A stretch of DNA of 5,432 bases from positions 1 through 5,432 of the forward strand of contig SKXI01000445.1 in the NCBI GenBank assembly GCA_007128515.1, given 5' to 3'. Of the stretch, positions 1-5,432 are shown piece after piece. The position numbers and the translations under genes were made by a program. This stretch comes from Halococcaceae archaeon (GTDB taxonomy: Archaea > Halobacteriota > Halobacteria > Halobacteriales > Halalkalicoccaceae). The stretch's first letter is position 1. The number at the start of each line of letters is the position of its first letter. The notes beneath the pieces are model-generated. The model did no database searches. It was not told the origin of the DNA and saw only the letters and a program-made list of their open reading frames with translations.

Positions 1-1220
1 TAGCCCTCGAGGATGGGCAGTCCCATGCCGTGGTAGAGCGCACAGAGGTCCGCCGAGAGGCTCCCTCCACCGCTGATGAGGAACTCGATCTCACCGCCGA
101 GCGCCTCTCTCACCGTGGCGAAGACGAGTCGGTCGGCGAGCGCCTGTTTCGCCCGAAGGCTGGCCCCCGGAGACTCGGCCTCGTGGTGGGCACGGCCCAC
201 CTCGATCGCCCACTCGAAGATCCGCTGTTTCGGCCCGCTCTCGCTGGCCTGTGTACGGATCGCGTCGTAGATCTTCTCGTAGACCCTGGGAACGCTCGTC
301 CCGGTCGTCGGCTGGATCGCTTGAAAGTCGTCTCTGAGCGTGTCGGGGCTCTCGGCGTAGGCGACACAGGCCCCGCTCGCGAACATGAGGAAGTGACCGG
401 CCGTCCGCTCGAAGACGTGTGCGAGCGGGAGAAACGAGACCGTCCGGGTGTTCTCGTCGATCACCGGGATGTCGCCCTTGTCCGGGCGCGGGCCGAACCG
501 TTTTCTCGACTGGTTGATGTTCGCGCGGACGTTCCAGTGTGAGAGCATCACGCCCTTCGGCTGACCGGTCGTCCCGGAGGTGTAGATCAGCGTCGCGAGG
601 TCCTCGGGGCTCCGTTCGTCGAGCCACGACTCGTAGGTCCCCTCGTCGAACGTCTCGACGCCGCGGTCGTGGACCTCCGCGAGCGTGAGGACGTCGTCTC
701 TCCCCTCGTACCCCTCGATCCGATCCATGACGGCGATCCACTCCAGGTCGAGGTCGTCTTCGACCGAGAGCACGGTCTCGAGCGCGTCCCGGTCCTCGAC
801 GACGACCCCCTCGGCGCCCGGATCCGAGAGCAGGTGGCGTACCTGCCGACGCGAGGAGCCGCGATAGACGGTCGTGACGACCCCACCGGCGGCCAGCAAC
901 GCGAGGTCACTCTGTGCCCACTCCATGCGCGTGTCGGCGAAGATCCCCACTCTGGTGCCAGACTCGACGCCGAGGTCACGGAACCCGGCCGCGAGGTGAC
1001 GGACGATCGATCGAAGCTCCCGGTAGCCGAGGGTGAGGTACTCGCCGTCGCCGGCGGCCGGGAGCACCGATTCGGTCATCGAGCGGTCGTAGATCCCGCC
1101 CTTGTACGCCTGCGCCGGACGGTCGAGGTGACGCGCCGCCGACTCCTCGAACAGCACGGCGAGCGTGCTCTCGCCGATTACCTCGTCGGTGTACTCCCGT
1201 TCCGCGTCCTGCCATCCCAT
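1..1220 (-). CDS. Long-chain acyl-CoA synthetase (AMP-forming), C-terminus outside the window
   Basis: This is an adenylate-forming enzyme (ANL superfamily, FAA1/FadD15-like) that would activate a fatty acid with ATP and then form the CoA thioester in the cytoplasm. It starts at the ATG at 1220 and reads without a stop to base 1, giving 406 complete codons. Seen motifs: the phosphate-binding loop YTSGTTGQPKG at residues 213-223; FLPLAHVFERT at 263-273, a block typical of long-chain acyl-CoA synthetases; and LISGGGSLS at 381-389. The last codons read LPILEGY, just where the family's EGYGxTE adenine-binding motif begins, so the rest of the N-domain and the C-terminal lid domain (about 200-250 residues by family length) lie beyond the edge. 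GTG codons at 1226 and 1229 are alternative starts, bounded by an in-frame TGA at 1259-1257. ATG 1220 is preferred because a TATA-like box sits 26-27 nt upstream. Acyl chain preference cannot be read from the sequence. Confidence 0.93.
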   Translation of the reverse strand, partial: MGWQDAEREYTDEVIGESTLAVLFEESAARHLDRPAQAYKGGIYDRSMTESVLPAAGDGEYLTLGYRELRSIVRHLAAGFRDLGVESGTRVGIFADTRMEWAQSDLALLAAGGVVTTVYRGSSRRQVRHLLSDPGAEGVVVEDRDALETVLSVEDDLDLEWIAVMDRIEGYEGRDDVLTLAEVHDRGVETFDEGTYESWLDERSPEDLATLIYTSGTTGQPKGVMLSHWNVRANINQSRKRFGPRPDKGDIPVIDENTRTVSFLPLAHVFERTAGHFLMFASGACVAYAESPDTLRDDFQAIQPTTGTSVPRVYEKIYDAIRTQASESGPKQRIFEWAIEVGRAHHEAESPGASLRAKQALADRLVFATVREALGGEIEFLISGGGSLSADLCALYHGMGLPILEG

Positions 1221-1243
1221 AGCCACCACAGACGAGGAATCGT

Positions 1244-1249
1244 GATAAA
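1244..1249 (-). promoter_or_regulatory. TATA-like box for the acyl-CoA synthetase gene
   Basis: The minus strand reads TTTATC, centred 26-27 nt upstream of the ATG at 1220. That is the expected archaeal box A to transcription-start spacing, so the transcript would start at or next to the initiation codon (leaderless). No purine-rich ribosome-binding site lies before the ATG, which agrees. Promoter function is inferred from position and sequence only. Confidence 0.55.
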
Positions 1250-1286
1250 CGTGGCGTCAACGCGATAGATCGGACGGTCAGTTTAC

Positions 1287-1297
1287 CCCGTTACGGG
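1287..1297. repeat. 11-bp palindrome in a divergent promoter region
   Basis: CCCGT-T-ACGGG is a perfect inverted repeat with 5-bp arms around one base. It lies between the divergent acyl-CoA synthetase and DUF7344 genes, 67 nt upstream of the former's start. It could be an operator half-site pair, but short GC-rich palindromes are common by chance here. Confidence 0.25.
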
Positions 1298-1365
1298 CTG
1301 CAACGGACGAAAGCGACTGGAAGCGCCTGTATCTCGTGACATCAGGACCGAAACGTCCCCGGGTG

Positions 1366-1370
1366 TTATG
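1366..1370 (+). promoter_or_regulatory. Weak TATA-like element upstream of the DUF7344 gene
   Basis: TTATG within GTGTTATGTC is the most AT-rich patch before the start at 1402. It is centred about 34 nt upstream, which would put transcription initiation roughly 7-9 nt before the ATG. The match to an archaeal box A is poor, so this is a tentative call. Confidence 0.3.
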
Positions 1371-1401
1371 TCACCGGTCGTCCTTCGCGGAACCGAGTCG
1401 C

Positions 1402-1716
1402 ATGTCAGAGATACGGATTCGCACGACGGGCCCGGACGAGGAGTTCCCGCCGATCTTCGACCTGTTGAGCGACCGCCGTCGGCTCCGACTCCTCGCACAC
1501 CTCTCGCGTCGGCCGGACGAGCGAGTCGACGTCGACTCGCTCGTCGACGTCGTCGCCGCGGCCGAGCCGTGCACGGACCGCGAGAGCGTCGCGATCGCGC
1601 TGGCACACGTCCACCTCCCGAAACTGGAGGCGGCGGGCCTGATCGAGTCCGACAGCGAGTCGGCGGCGGTTCGCTGGCTCGGCTCGTCCGTGGAGATGGA
1701 GTTCGATCTCCGCTGA
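1402..1716 (+). CDS. DUF7344-type winged-helix protein
   Basis: This 104-aa acidic protein resembles the small haloarchaeal DUF7344 winged helix-turn-helix family, which is probably involved in DNA binding and transcriptional control. Seen features: FDLLSDRRRLRLLAHL at residues 20-35 (first helix, with the family's F-D-L-L-x-x-R-R-R pattern); a charged linker with VDVDSLVDVVAAAE; then VAIALAHVHLPKLEAAGLIE, the recognition-helix region carrying the characteristic HxHLPKL. A short segment with SAAVRWL follows, as expected for the wing. An ATG 66 nt upstream (1336) is in frame, but the 22 residues it adds are basic and low in Asp/Glu, unlike the rest. It also precedes the only promoter-like patch, so ATG 1402 is preferred. 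The gene is divergent from the acyl-CoA synthetase, so it could regulate that gene or itself; this is inference from position. Family recognition is from memory of the motif pattern. Confidence 0.82.
   Translation: MSEIRIRTTGPDEEFPPIFDLLSDRRRLRLLAHLSRRPDERVDVDSLVDVVAAAEPCTDRESVAIALAHVHLPKLEAAGLIESDSESAAVRWLGSSVEMEFDLR
1516..1545. repeat. Perfect 30-bp palindrome inside the DUF7344 gene
   Basis: The left arm GACGAGCGAGTCGAC (1516-1530) is followed directly by its exact reverse complement (1531-1545) with no spacer, and the pairing stops at both ends (G opposite G). It encodes about ten residues around DERVDVDSLV between two helices of the protein. It could form a cruciform or bind a dimeric protein. 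It could also be a by-product of GAC/GTC/GAG/CTC codon bias. Confidence 0.9.
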
Positions 1717-1765
1717 GACGCCCCCCGTCGGGACCGTCGCACGCCGGTGGTCTCCGAGACGTCAC

Positions 1766-1776
1766 ACCGTCACGGT
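1766..1776. repeat. Short palindrome between convergent genes
   Basis: ACCGT-C-ACGGT is a perfect inverted repeat with 5-bp arms in the 72-nt gap between the stop of the DUF7344 gene (1716) and the stop of the metallo-hydrolase (1789). It could be a small transcript-end hairpin for either gene. No T-rich tract follows on either strand, so a terminator call is not supported. Confidence 0.2.
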
Positions 1777-1788
1777 CGCCAGTCCGAT

Positions 1789-2694
1789 TCACTGCGCCCT
1801 GTCGTCGAGGTAGAGGAGTACGCCCCGGACGTTCATTGACGTCTCCGTCCGGGCCTTCCGCTCGCCCCAGACCTCGTCCATGTCGGTCTCGGCGACGAAG
1901 TGCTCGATCACGGCCTCGTCGTCGTCGAGTTCCGTTCGCTTGCGTTCGACCCGGCTGACCCACTCCGACAGCACCTCGGCGTACTCCGACAGCACCTCGG
2001 TGCCGTGGACCGGCCCGAAGTGTCCGAAACAGATCGTCTCGGGGTCGAGCGCCTCGATCGTCTCGACGTCGGCGAGACAGCCCTCCATGTCGAAGTTCGG
2101 CGGGGGCGAGGTCTCGAGGACTCGACCGAGTTCGGGTACCCAGATGCCGGCGGCGTCGCCGGAGAACACCGCGCGGGCGTCCGGGTCGAAGTAGATCACC
2201 TGGTGGGGGGCGTGGCCGGGTGCGTGGTGGACCTCGAGCGCGCGGTCGCCGAGGTCGATCACGTCGCCGTCGGAGATCGGGGTGATCCGTTCTTCGGGGA
2301 CCGGCTTCGGCTCGACGTAGAACTGCCACGCGTCCTGGACGGCTCGTTTGGTTCCCTCGACGAGTCGGGAGGGGTCGACGAGGTGTGAGGCACCGATCTC
2401 GTGGACGTAGACGTCGGCGTTCGGACACGCCTCCGCGAGGAAGCCCGCGCCGCCGGCGTGATCGAGGTGCACGTGCGTCGGGGCGATCACCCCGACCTCC
2501 GAGAGGGCGATGTCGAGTTCCTCGAGCGCCTCGAGGATGTACTCGACGTTCGTCCCGATCCCGGTGTCGACGACCGCCGGTCGCTTGGCGTCGACGATGT
2601 AGACTGATCCGTACTCCAGCACGTCGTACATCCCGGTCTCGACGTAGTGATACGCGTCCTGTCCCTCGACGGGAAAGAGGTCGCCTGCGGCCAT
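1789..2694 (-). CDS. Metallo-beta-lactamase-fold hydrolase
   Basis: This 301-aa cytoplasmic protein has no signal peptide or membrane segment. It carries the complete zinc-ligand set of the glyoxalase II-like metallo-beta-lactamase superfamily: VVDTGIG at residues 41-47; THVHLDHAGG at 73-82 (His74, His76, Asp78, His79); HAPGHAPH with His161 as the third-motif ligand; SGDAAG with Asp180 as the bridging ligand; and GHFGPVHG with His225 near the end of the core. The core is therefore expected to bind two metals and hydrolyse an ester, thioester or similar bond. The exact substrate cannot be inferred; glyoxalase II, lactonase or thioesterase activities are all possible. The last 70 residues form a helical, charged extension containing a seven-residue repeat (233-246). 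The ATG at 2694 is chosen because a T-rich box lies about 25 nt upstream. The gene is convergent with the DUF7344 gene and divergent from serS, so it is probably monocistronic. Confidence 0.93.
   Translation of the reverse strand: MAAGDLFPVEGQDAYHYVETGMYDVLEYGSVYIVDAKRPAVVDTGIGTNVEYILEALEELDIALSEVGVIAPTHVHLDHAGGAGFLAEACPNADVYVHEIGASHLVDPSRLVEGTKRAVQDAWQFYVEPKPVPEERITPISDGDVIDLGDRALEVHHAPGHAPHQVIYFDPDARAVFSGDAAGIWVPELGRVLETSPPPNFDMEGCLADVETIEALDPETICFGHFGPVHGTEVLSEYAEVLSEWVSRVERKRTELDDDEAVIEHFVAETDMDEVWGERKARTETSMNVRGVLLYLDDRAQ
1962..2003. repeat. 21-bp tandem duplication within the metallo-hydrolase gene
   Basis: Two adjacent 21-bp units, 1962-1982 and 1983-2003, share their first 18 bases exactly (ACTCCGACAGCACCTCGG) and differ at only two of the last three. 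The repeat is in frame and gives a doubled heptapeptide, EVLSEYA followed by EVLSEWV, at residues 233-246 of the protein, on a predicted helix just after the last metal-ligand motif. Confidence 0.9.
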
Positions 2695-2714
2695 GTGCTA
2701 CGGCGACGGTCCAG

Positions 2715-2722
2715 CGACAAAA
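2715..2722 (-). promoter_or_regulatory. TATA-like box for the metallo-hydrolase gene
   Basis: The minus strand reads TTTTGTCG, preceded by GCGAACGG, about 25 nt upstream of the ATG at 2694. This spacing fits a leaderless archaeal transcript. The same short AT-rich patch lies upstream of the divergent serS gene, so the two promoters are closely packed within the 93-nt gap. Confidence 0.45.
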
Positions 2723-2751
2723 CCGTTCGCACGGCGGCAGCGATGGCGAGC

Positions 2752-2757
2752 GATACG
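2752..2757 (+). promoter_or_regulatory. Weak TATA-like element upstream of serS
   Basis: GATACG followed by GCTTT is the best box-A-like patch before the preferred serS start at 2788. It is centred about 33 nt upstream, which would leave a leader of a few bases. If translation instead began at the in-frame ATG at 2743, this element would lie inside the coding region, so the call depends on the start choice. Confidence 0.25.
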
Positions 2758-2787
2758 GCTTTCCCGGTGGCAGGAAAACCCGATGAC

Positions 2788-4143
2788 ATGCTCGACAGGA
2801 CGACCCTCCGCGAGGAGACCGATCGGGTTCGCTGGGCGCTCGAGGTGAAGGGCGTCGACGTGGACCTCGATTCGTTGCTCGCGATCGACGAGGAGTGGCG
2901 GGAACTCAAGGCCGAGGGCGACGACCTCCGCCGGCAACGGAACGAGGTGAGCCGGACGATCGGGGAGCTGAAAGGGGAGGGCGAGGAGGAGGCCGCCCAG
3001 GAGGCGATCGAGCGCTCGAGCGAGCTGAAAGCCGAGATCGACCGGATCGAGGAGCGGGCCGACGACCTCGAAGCAGAGCTAGACGAGCGGATGCTCACGC
3101 TCCCGAACGTCCCCTACGAGGACGCCCCCGTGGGCGAGGACGAATCGGAGAACGTCGAGGTGCGCCGCTGGGGCTTCGACGAACTCCGAACCCTCCCGGA
3201 TCCGATCGTCCCGCACTACGACCTCGGCGAGGAGCTGGAGATCATCGACGAGGCGCGTGCGGCGAAGGTGACAGGCAGCGGCTTCTACTTCCTCAAGGGC
3301 GACGGCGCACGGCTCGAACACGCCCTGATCCAGTTCATGCTCTCGGTGCACAGAGAGCAGGGCTACACCGATATCTCGCCGCCGATCCTCGTCAACAGCG
3401 ACTCGATGACGGGCACGGGTCAGCTCCCGAAGTTCGCCGAGGACTCCTACACCGTCGAGGGCGAGGACCGCTGGCTGATTCCCACTTCGGAAGTCCCAGT
3501 CACCAACATGTACAGCGACGACATCCTCCTGCGCGAGGACCTCCCGATCAAACACCAGGCGTACACGCCGAACTTCCGGCGAGAGGCGGGCGAACACGGG
3601 ACCGAGACGAGAGGGATCGTCCGGGTCCATCAGTTCGACAAGGTCGAACTCGTGAACTTCGTCGAACCCGGAGAGAGCTACGAGCGGCTGGAGGGACTGG
3701 TCGACGAGGCCGAGGAGGTGCTCAGGCGGCTCGGACTCCCGTACAGGGTGATCGAGATGTGCACCGGCGACATGGGCTTCAGCCAGGCGAAGAAGTACGA
3801 CATCGAGGTCTGGGGGCCGGCAGACGACATGCCCGAGGGTCCCGACGAGGGTGGACGGTGGCTCGAGGTCTCCTCGGCGTCGAACTTCGAGGAGTTCCAG
3901 GCCCGGCGTGCGGGGCTTCGCTACCGGCCCGAACGCCACGAGTCGGCGGAGTACCTCCACACGCTCAACGCCTCGGGGACCGCGCTCCCGCGCGTGATGG
4001 TCGCACTGCTCGAGTACTACCAGAACCCGGACGGCACGGTGACGATCCCAGAGCCGATCAGACCGTACATGGGCGGCCAGGAGCGCATCGAGGGCCACGA
4101 GCCGGTGGGAGAGAGCGCGGTCGGGGCGGGAAAGCGGGAGTGA
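2788..4143 (+). CDS. serS: Seryl-tRNA synthetase
   Basis: This class II aminoacyl-tRNA synthetase charges tRNA-Ser (and tRNA-Sec where present) with serine in the cytoplasm. From the ATG at 2788 the protein is 451 aa, close to the usual length for the family. Residues 1-110 form the N-terminal tRNA-binding domain, with a long antiparallel coiled-coil arm rich in Glu/Lys/Arg (about 35-100). The catalytic domain follows: TSEVP at 233-237; class II motif 2 from FRREAG (263-268) to VHQFDKVE (280-287); CTGDMGF at 325-331; EVSSASNFEEFQARR at 360-374; and motif 3, TLNASGTALPRVMVALLE, at 392-409. This is the common bacterial-type SerRS, not the rare methanogen type. ATG 2788 gives the standard MLDRxxLRE opening. 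In-frame ATGs at 2743 and 2647 would add 15 and 47 atypical residues, and the latter overlaps the divergent hydrolase gene. The Asp/Glu-rich surface is typical of halophiles. Confidence 0.98.
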   Translation: MLDRTTLREETDRVRWALEVKGVDVDLDSLLAIDEEWRELKAEGDDLRRQRNEVSRTIGELKGEGEEEAAQEAIERSSELKAEIDRIEERADDLEAELDERMLTLPNVPYEDAPVGEDESENVEVRRWGFDELRTLPDPIVPHYDLGEELEIIDEARAAKVTGSGFYFLKGDGARLEHALIQFMLSVHREQGYTDISPPILVNSDSMTGTGQLPKFAEDSYTVEGEDRWLIPTSEVPVTNMYSDDILLREDLPIKHQAYTPNFRREAGEHGTETRGIVRVHQFDKVELVNFVEPGESYERLEGLVDEAEEVLRRLGLPYRVIEMCTGDMGFSQAKKYDIEVWGPADDMPEGPDEGGRWLEVSSASNFEEFQARRAGLRYRPERHESAEYLHTLNASGTALPRVMVALLEYYQNPDGTVTIPEPIRPYMGGQERIEGHEPVGESAVGAGKRE

Positions 4144-4167
4144 GGGCAAACGGCGTTCTGTGGTTGT

Positions 4168-4182
4168 CGTCCGTGTCGGACG
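4168..4182 (+). other. Stem-loop after serS, possible transcript end
   Basis: CGTCCG-TGT-CGGACG forms a perfect 6-bp stem with a three-base loop, 24 nt past the serS stop. Two further G-T pairs could extend it (4166-4167 with 4183-4184). No T-tract follows, and archaeal termination relies mainly on T-rich runs. The structure may therefore only mark or stabilise a 3' end, or mean nothing. Confidence 0.25.
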
Positions 4183-4273
4183 GTCGTCGCGGGACCGCCC
4201 GATCACTCCCGTTGCGCACCGACCGCCGTTCGTTCGATTCGGAGGGCGGACAGAGAGCGAGCGGTGCGGTGTG

Positions 4274-4280
4274 TTTATGA
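4274..4280 (+). promoter_or_regulatory. TATA-like box for the SDR gene
   Basis: TTTATGA is centred 26-27 nt upstream of the ATG at 4303 and is the clearest box A in the window. The spacing predicts a leaderless transcript starting at the ATG. It also argues against the in-frame GTG at 4264, which lies upstream of this element, and against co-transcription from serS as the only source of expression. Confidence 0.6.
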
Positions 4281-4302
4281 CTGGAGCCCCGTCGATAGGT
4301 GC

Positions 4303-5007
4303 ATGGCCGAGACGAAGGTCGCGGTAGTGACGGCGGCGGGAAGCGGTATCGGGGCGGCCTGCGCACGGCGACTGACCGAGGACGGATACACCCCGGTCCT
4401 GCTCTCTCGGTCGGGGAGCGCGGTCGAGGTCGCGAACGAACTCGGTGGGGAGGGGTTCGAGGGCTCGGTGACGGACCCCGACGACCTGGCTGCTCTCGTC
4501 GAGACGACGGTCGAGCGCTACGGTCGTCTCGATGCGGTGGTGAACAACACGGGTCACCCGCCCTCGGGTGACCTCCTCGAGATCACCGACGAGGAGTGGC
4601 ACGAGGGGCTCGACCTCGTCCTGCTGAACACCGTTCGGATGGCACGTCTCGTCACGCCCGTCATGGCGGAGCAGGGCCACGGGTCGATCGTGAACATCTC
4701 GACGTTCTCGGCGTTCGAACCGTCGATCGAGTTCCCCGTCTCGTCGGTGCTCCGGGCCGGTCTCGGGAGCTTCACCAAGCTCTACGCCGACCGGTACGCG
4801 GCCGAGGGCATCCGGATGAACACCGTTCAACCCGGGTTCGTCGACAGCTACGACGTCGACGAGGAGACGAGAGCCGAGATCCCGATGGGGCGACCGGCGC
4901 GAACCGGGGAGATCGCGGACGCGGTCGCGTACCTCCTCTCGCCCGCGTCGAGCTACATCACCGGCCAGAACGTCCGCGTTGATGGCGGCCTCACGGCGTC
5001 GCTCTGA
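4303..5007 (+). CDS. SDR-family (FabG-like) protein with non-canonical active site
   Basis: This 234-aa Rossmann-fold protein matches classical short-chain dehydrogenases/reductases in length and order of elements. Seen: a nucleotide-binding loop [10 protein letters not shown] at residues 8-17; SR at 35-36 after the second strand, where a basic residue often favours NADP(H); NNTG at 81-84; Asn109 in the position of the tetrad Asn; Ser133 in VNISTFS as the catalytic Ser; PGFV at 177-180; and GQNVRVDGG at 221-229 near the C-terminus. Two oddities stand out. The usual TGxxxGxG has Ala in place of the first Gly. The YxxxK pair is replaced by Ser147 and Arg151 ([13 protein letters not shown] region, 147-159), aligned from the conserved downstream Lys and the Ser-to-Tyr spacing. 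Such imperfect motifs are known from a FabG/BKR-like SDR subgroup. Substrate and activity are unknown. Translation from 4303 is supported by the promoter spacing. Confidence 0.9.
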   Translation: MAETKVAVVTAAGSGIGAACARRLTEDGYTPVLLSRSGSAVEVANELGGEGFEGSVTDPDDLAALVETTVERYGRLDAVVNNTGHPPSGDLLEITDEEWHEGLDLVLLNTVRMARLVTPVMAEQGHGSIVNISTFSAFEPSIEFPVSSVLRAGLGSFTKLYADRYAAEGIRMNTVQPGFVDSYDVDEETRAEIPMGRPARTGEIADAVAYLLSPASSYITGQNVRVDGGLTASL

Positions 5008-5111
5008 ACACCGCCAGCGCTCCCGATACCTCGCCGTCGACAGTCGTGAGGCAAGCCCTCCCGACCCGAATACCGGAGACGACACGACCGCCGACACCCC
5101 CACGGAGAGGC
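4982..5111 (+). pseudogene. Possible displaced 5' part of the right-end gene
   Basis: An open frame begins at the ATG at 4982, overlapping the last 26 bases of the SDR gene in another frame. It encodes an Arg-rich start ([20 protein letters not shown]) followed by an acidic Thr/Pro/Asp segment, PPDPNTGDDTTADTPTE, with strong G/C third positions. That composition resembles the linker that follows the signal peptide of haloarchaeal secreted or lipid-anchored proteins. However, no hydrophobic stretch or lipobox Cys is present. The similar downstream linker (from about 5190) is in a different frame, and the frame here continues into an unconvincing Arg/Ser-rich product after about 5112. Whether this stretch is ever translated is uncertain. 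It may be a decayed or disrupted N-terminal part of the following gene. Confidence 0.35.
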
Positions 5112-5112
5112 C

Positions 5113-5179
5113 GATCATCGTAGCCAGCCGCCTCTCTCGGGCGTACACATCACCGGTGTCGTTCGATTCTACGATGATC
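5113..5179. repeat. 67-bp segment bounded by a perfect 11-bp inverted repeat
   Basis: GATCATCGTAG at 5113-5123 is the exact reverse complement of CTACGATGATC at 5169-5179, with 45 bases between. The pairing ends abruptly on both sides, and a CC dinucleotide flanks each outer end (5111-5112 and 5180-5181). The segment lies exactly between two Thr/Pro-rich linker-like coding stretches that are in different frames. It could be a tiny inserted element, a transcript hairpin or coincidence. It encodes nothing itself. Confidence 0.6.
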
Positions 5180-5432
5180 CCTATGAAACACCGACCGAGA
5201 CGCAGACGCCGACCGACACCGAAACGCCGGACGGCGAGTACGAACGGTCTCACCTCGTGGAGATCCGCTACGAGTGGCTCCACGACGAGCTACAGGGGGA
5301 GGTCGACGAGGCACTCGACGGCGGCTACGGGAGCGAGGAGCCACCGACGTTCACCGAAGCGATCGACGTCGAGTTCTCATACATCGTGGTCGACGAGCGG
5401 CCGTACGAGCCGTGGACCGACGCCGACTCCGA
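5161..5432 (+). CDS. Acidic protein of unknown function, start unresolved, cut by right edge
   Basis: This frame runs open from 5050 (after a TGA at 5047-5049) to the end of the window. From about 5180 it has haloarchaeal codon use and composition. It reads a Thr/Pro/Glu linker, TPTETQTPTDTETPDGEYE (residues 10-28 counted from 5161). A folded-looking acidic domain follows, with HLVEIRYEWLHDELQGEVDE, then a Gly/Glu-rich turn, and EFSYIVVDERPYEPW near the edge. I do not recognise the family. There is no ATG in this frame and the first GTG is at 5257, inside the domain, so the frame as it stands lacks a convincing start. Either the gene starts at that GTG, or its 5' part lies in the other frame upstream (4982-5111) and the gene is broken. 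The Thr-rich linker suggests a surface-exposed or lipoprotein ancestry, but no signal peptide is visible. Confidence 0.55.

Noticed and set aside
1283..2428. A 381-codon minus-strand open frame overlapping the DUF7344 and metallo-hydrolase genes
   Set aside because: It is Arg/Pro-rich low-complexity sequence in the wrong frame of the metallo-hydrolase, whose zinc-binding motifs are intact in the other frame.
2895..4280. A 461-codon plus-strand open frame overlapping serS
   Set aside because: It is an out-of-frame shadow of serS: Arg/Gly/Pro-rich, without the acidic composition of the real proteins and without motifs.
4264..4302. GTG at 4264 as the SDR start
   Set aside because: It would place the clear TATA-like box inside the gene and add 13 residues before the first strand of the Rossmann fold, where SDRs normally start a few residues before it.
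5190..5232. ACGCCGACC-like short repeats in the Thr/Pro linker
   Set aside because: They are explained by repeated Thr, Pro, Glu and Asp codons in a low-complexity linker. The units are irregular and do not form a true tandem array.
3079..5283. A very long minus-strand open frame (734 codons) spanning serS and the SDR gene
   Set aside because: It lies antisense to two well-supported genes with complete family motifs. Long antisense frames are expected in GC-rich DNA with strong third-position bias, and its translation shows no recognisable domain.
5150..5344. A 64-codon minus-strand open frame at the right end
   Set aside because: The product is a Ser/Arg-rich string opposite a plus-strand frame with haloarchaeal acidic composition and better third-position bias.

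Overview
The window looks like chromosomal DNA from a haloarchaeon (class Halobacteria). It is GC-rich with strong G/C preference at third codon positions. The predicted proteins are very acidic (Asp/Glu-rich), and a DUF7344-type small winged-helix protein, a family known mainly from haloarchaea, is present. Three genes have a TATA-like box about 25-27 nt upstream of the start codon, which is the spacing of leaderless haloarchaeal transcripts. No RNA gene, CRISPR array, insertion sequence or phage gene was seen.

Layout from left to right: (1) The N-terminal two thirds of a long-chain acyl-CoA synthetase (AMP-forming) lies on the minus strand and is cut by the left edge. (2) Divergent from it is a 104-aa DUF7344 winged-helix protein, whose coding sequence contains a perfect 30-bp palindrome. 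(3) Convergent with that is a 301-aa metallo-beta-lactamase-fold hydrolase on the minus strand, with an in-frame 21-bp tandem duplication near its 3' end. (4) Divergent from the hydrolase is serS, a full-length bacterial-type seryl-tRNA synthetase. (5) Next is a 234-aa short-chain dehydrogenase/reductase (SDR)-like protein that lacks the canonical Tyr and Lys of the SDR active site. (6) The right end holds an acidic coding segment in one frame, preceded by a Thr/Pro/Asp linker-like segment in another frame. A 67-bp stretch bounded by a perfect 11-bp inverted repeat separates the two.

The genes do not form one operon: orientations alternate and most have their own promoter candidate. The acyl-CoA ligase and the FabG-like SDR could both act on acyl-CoA substrates, but nothing in the sequence ties them together. 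Most of the window is ordinary housekeeping and metabolic content. The parts most worth a second look are the non-canonical SDR and the right-end reading frame. In the latter, in-silico removal of 68 bp joins the two frames into one continuous ORF.
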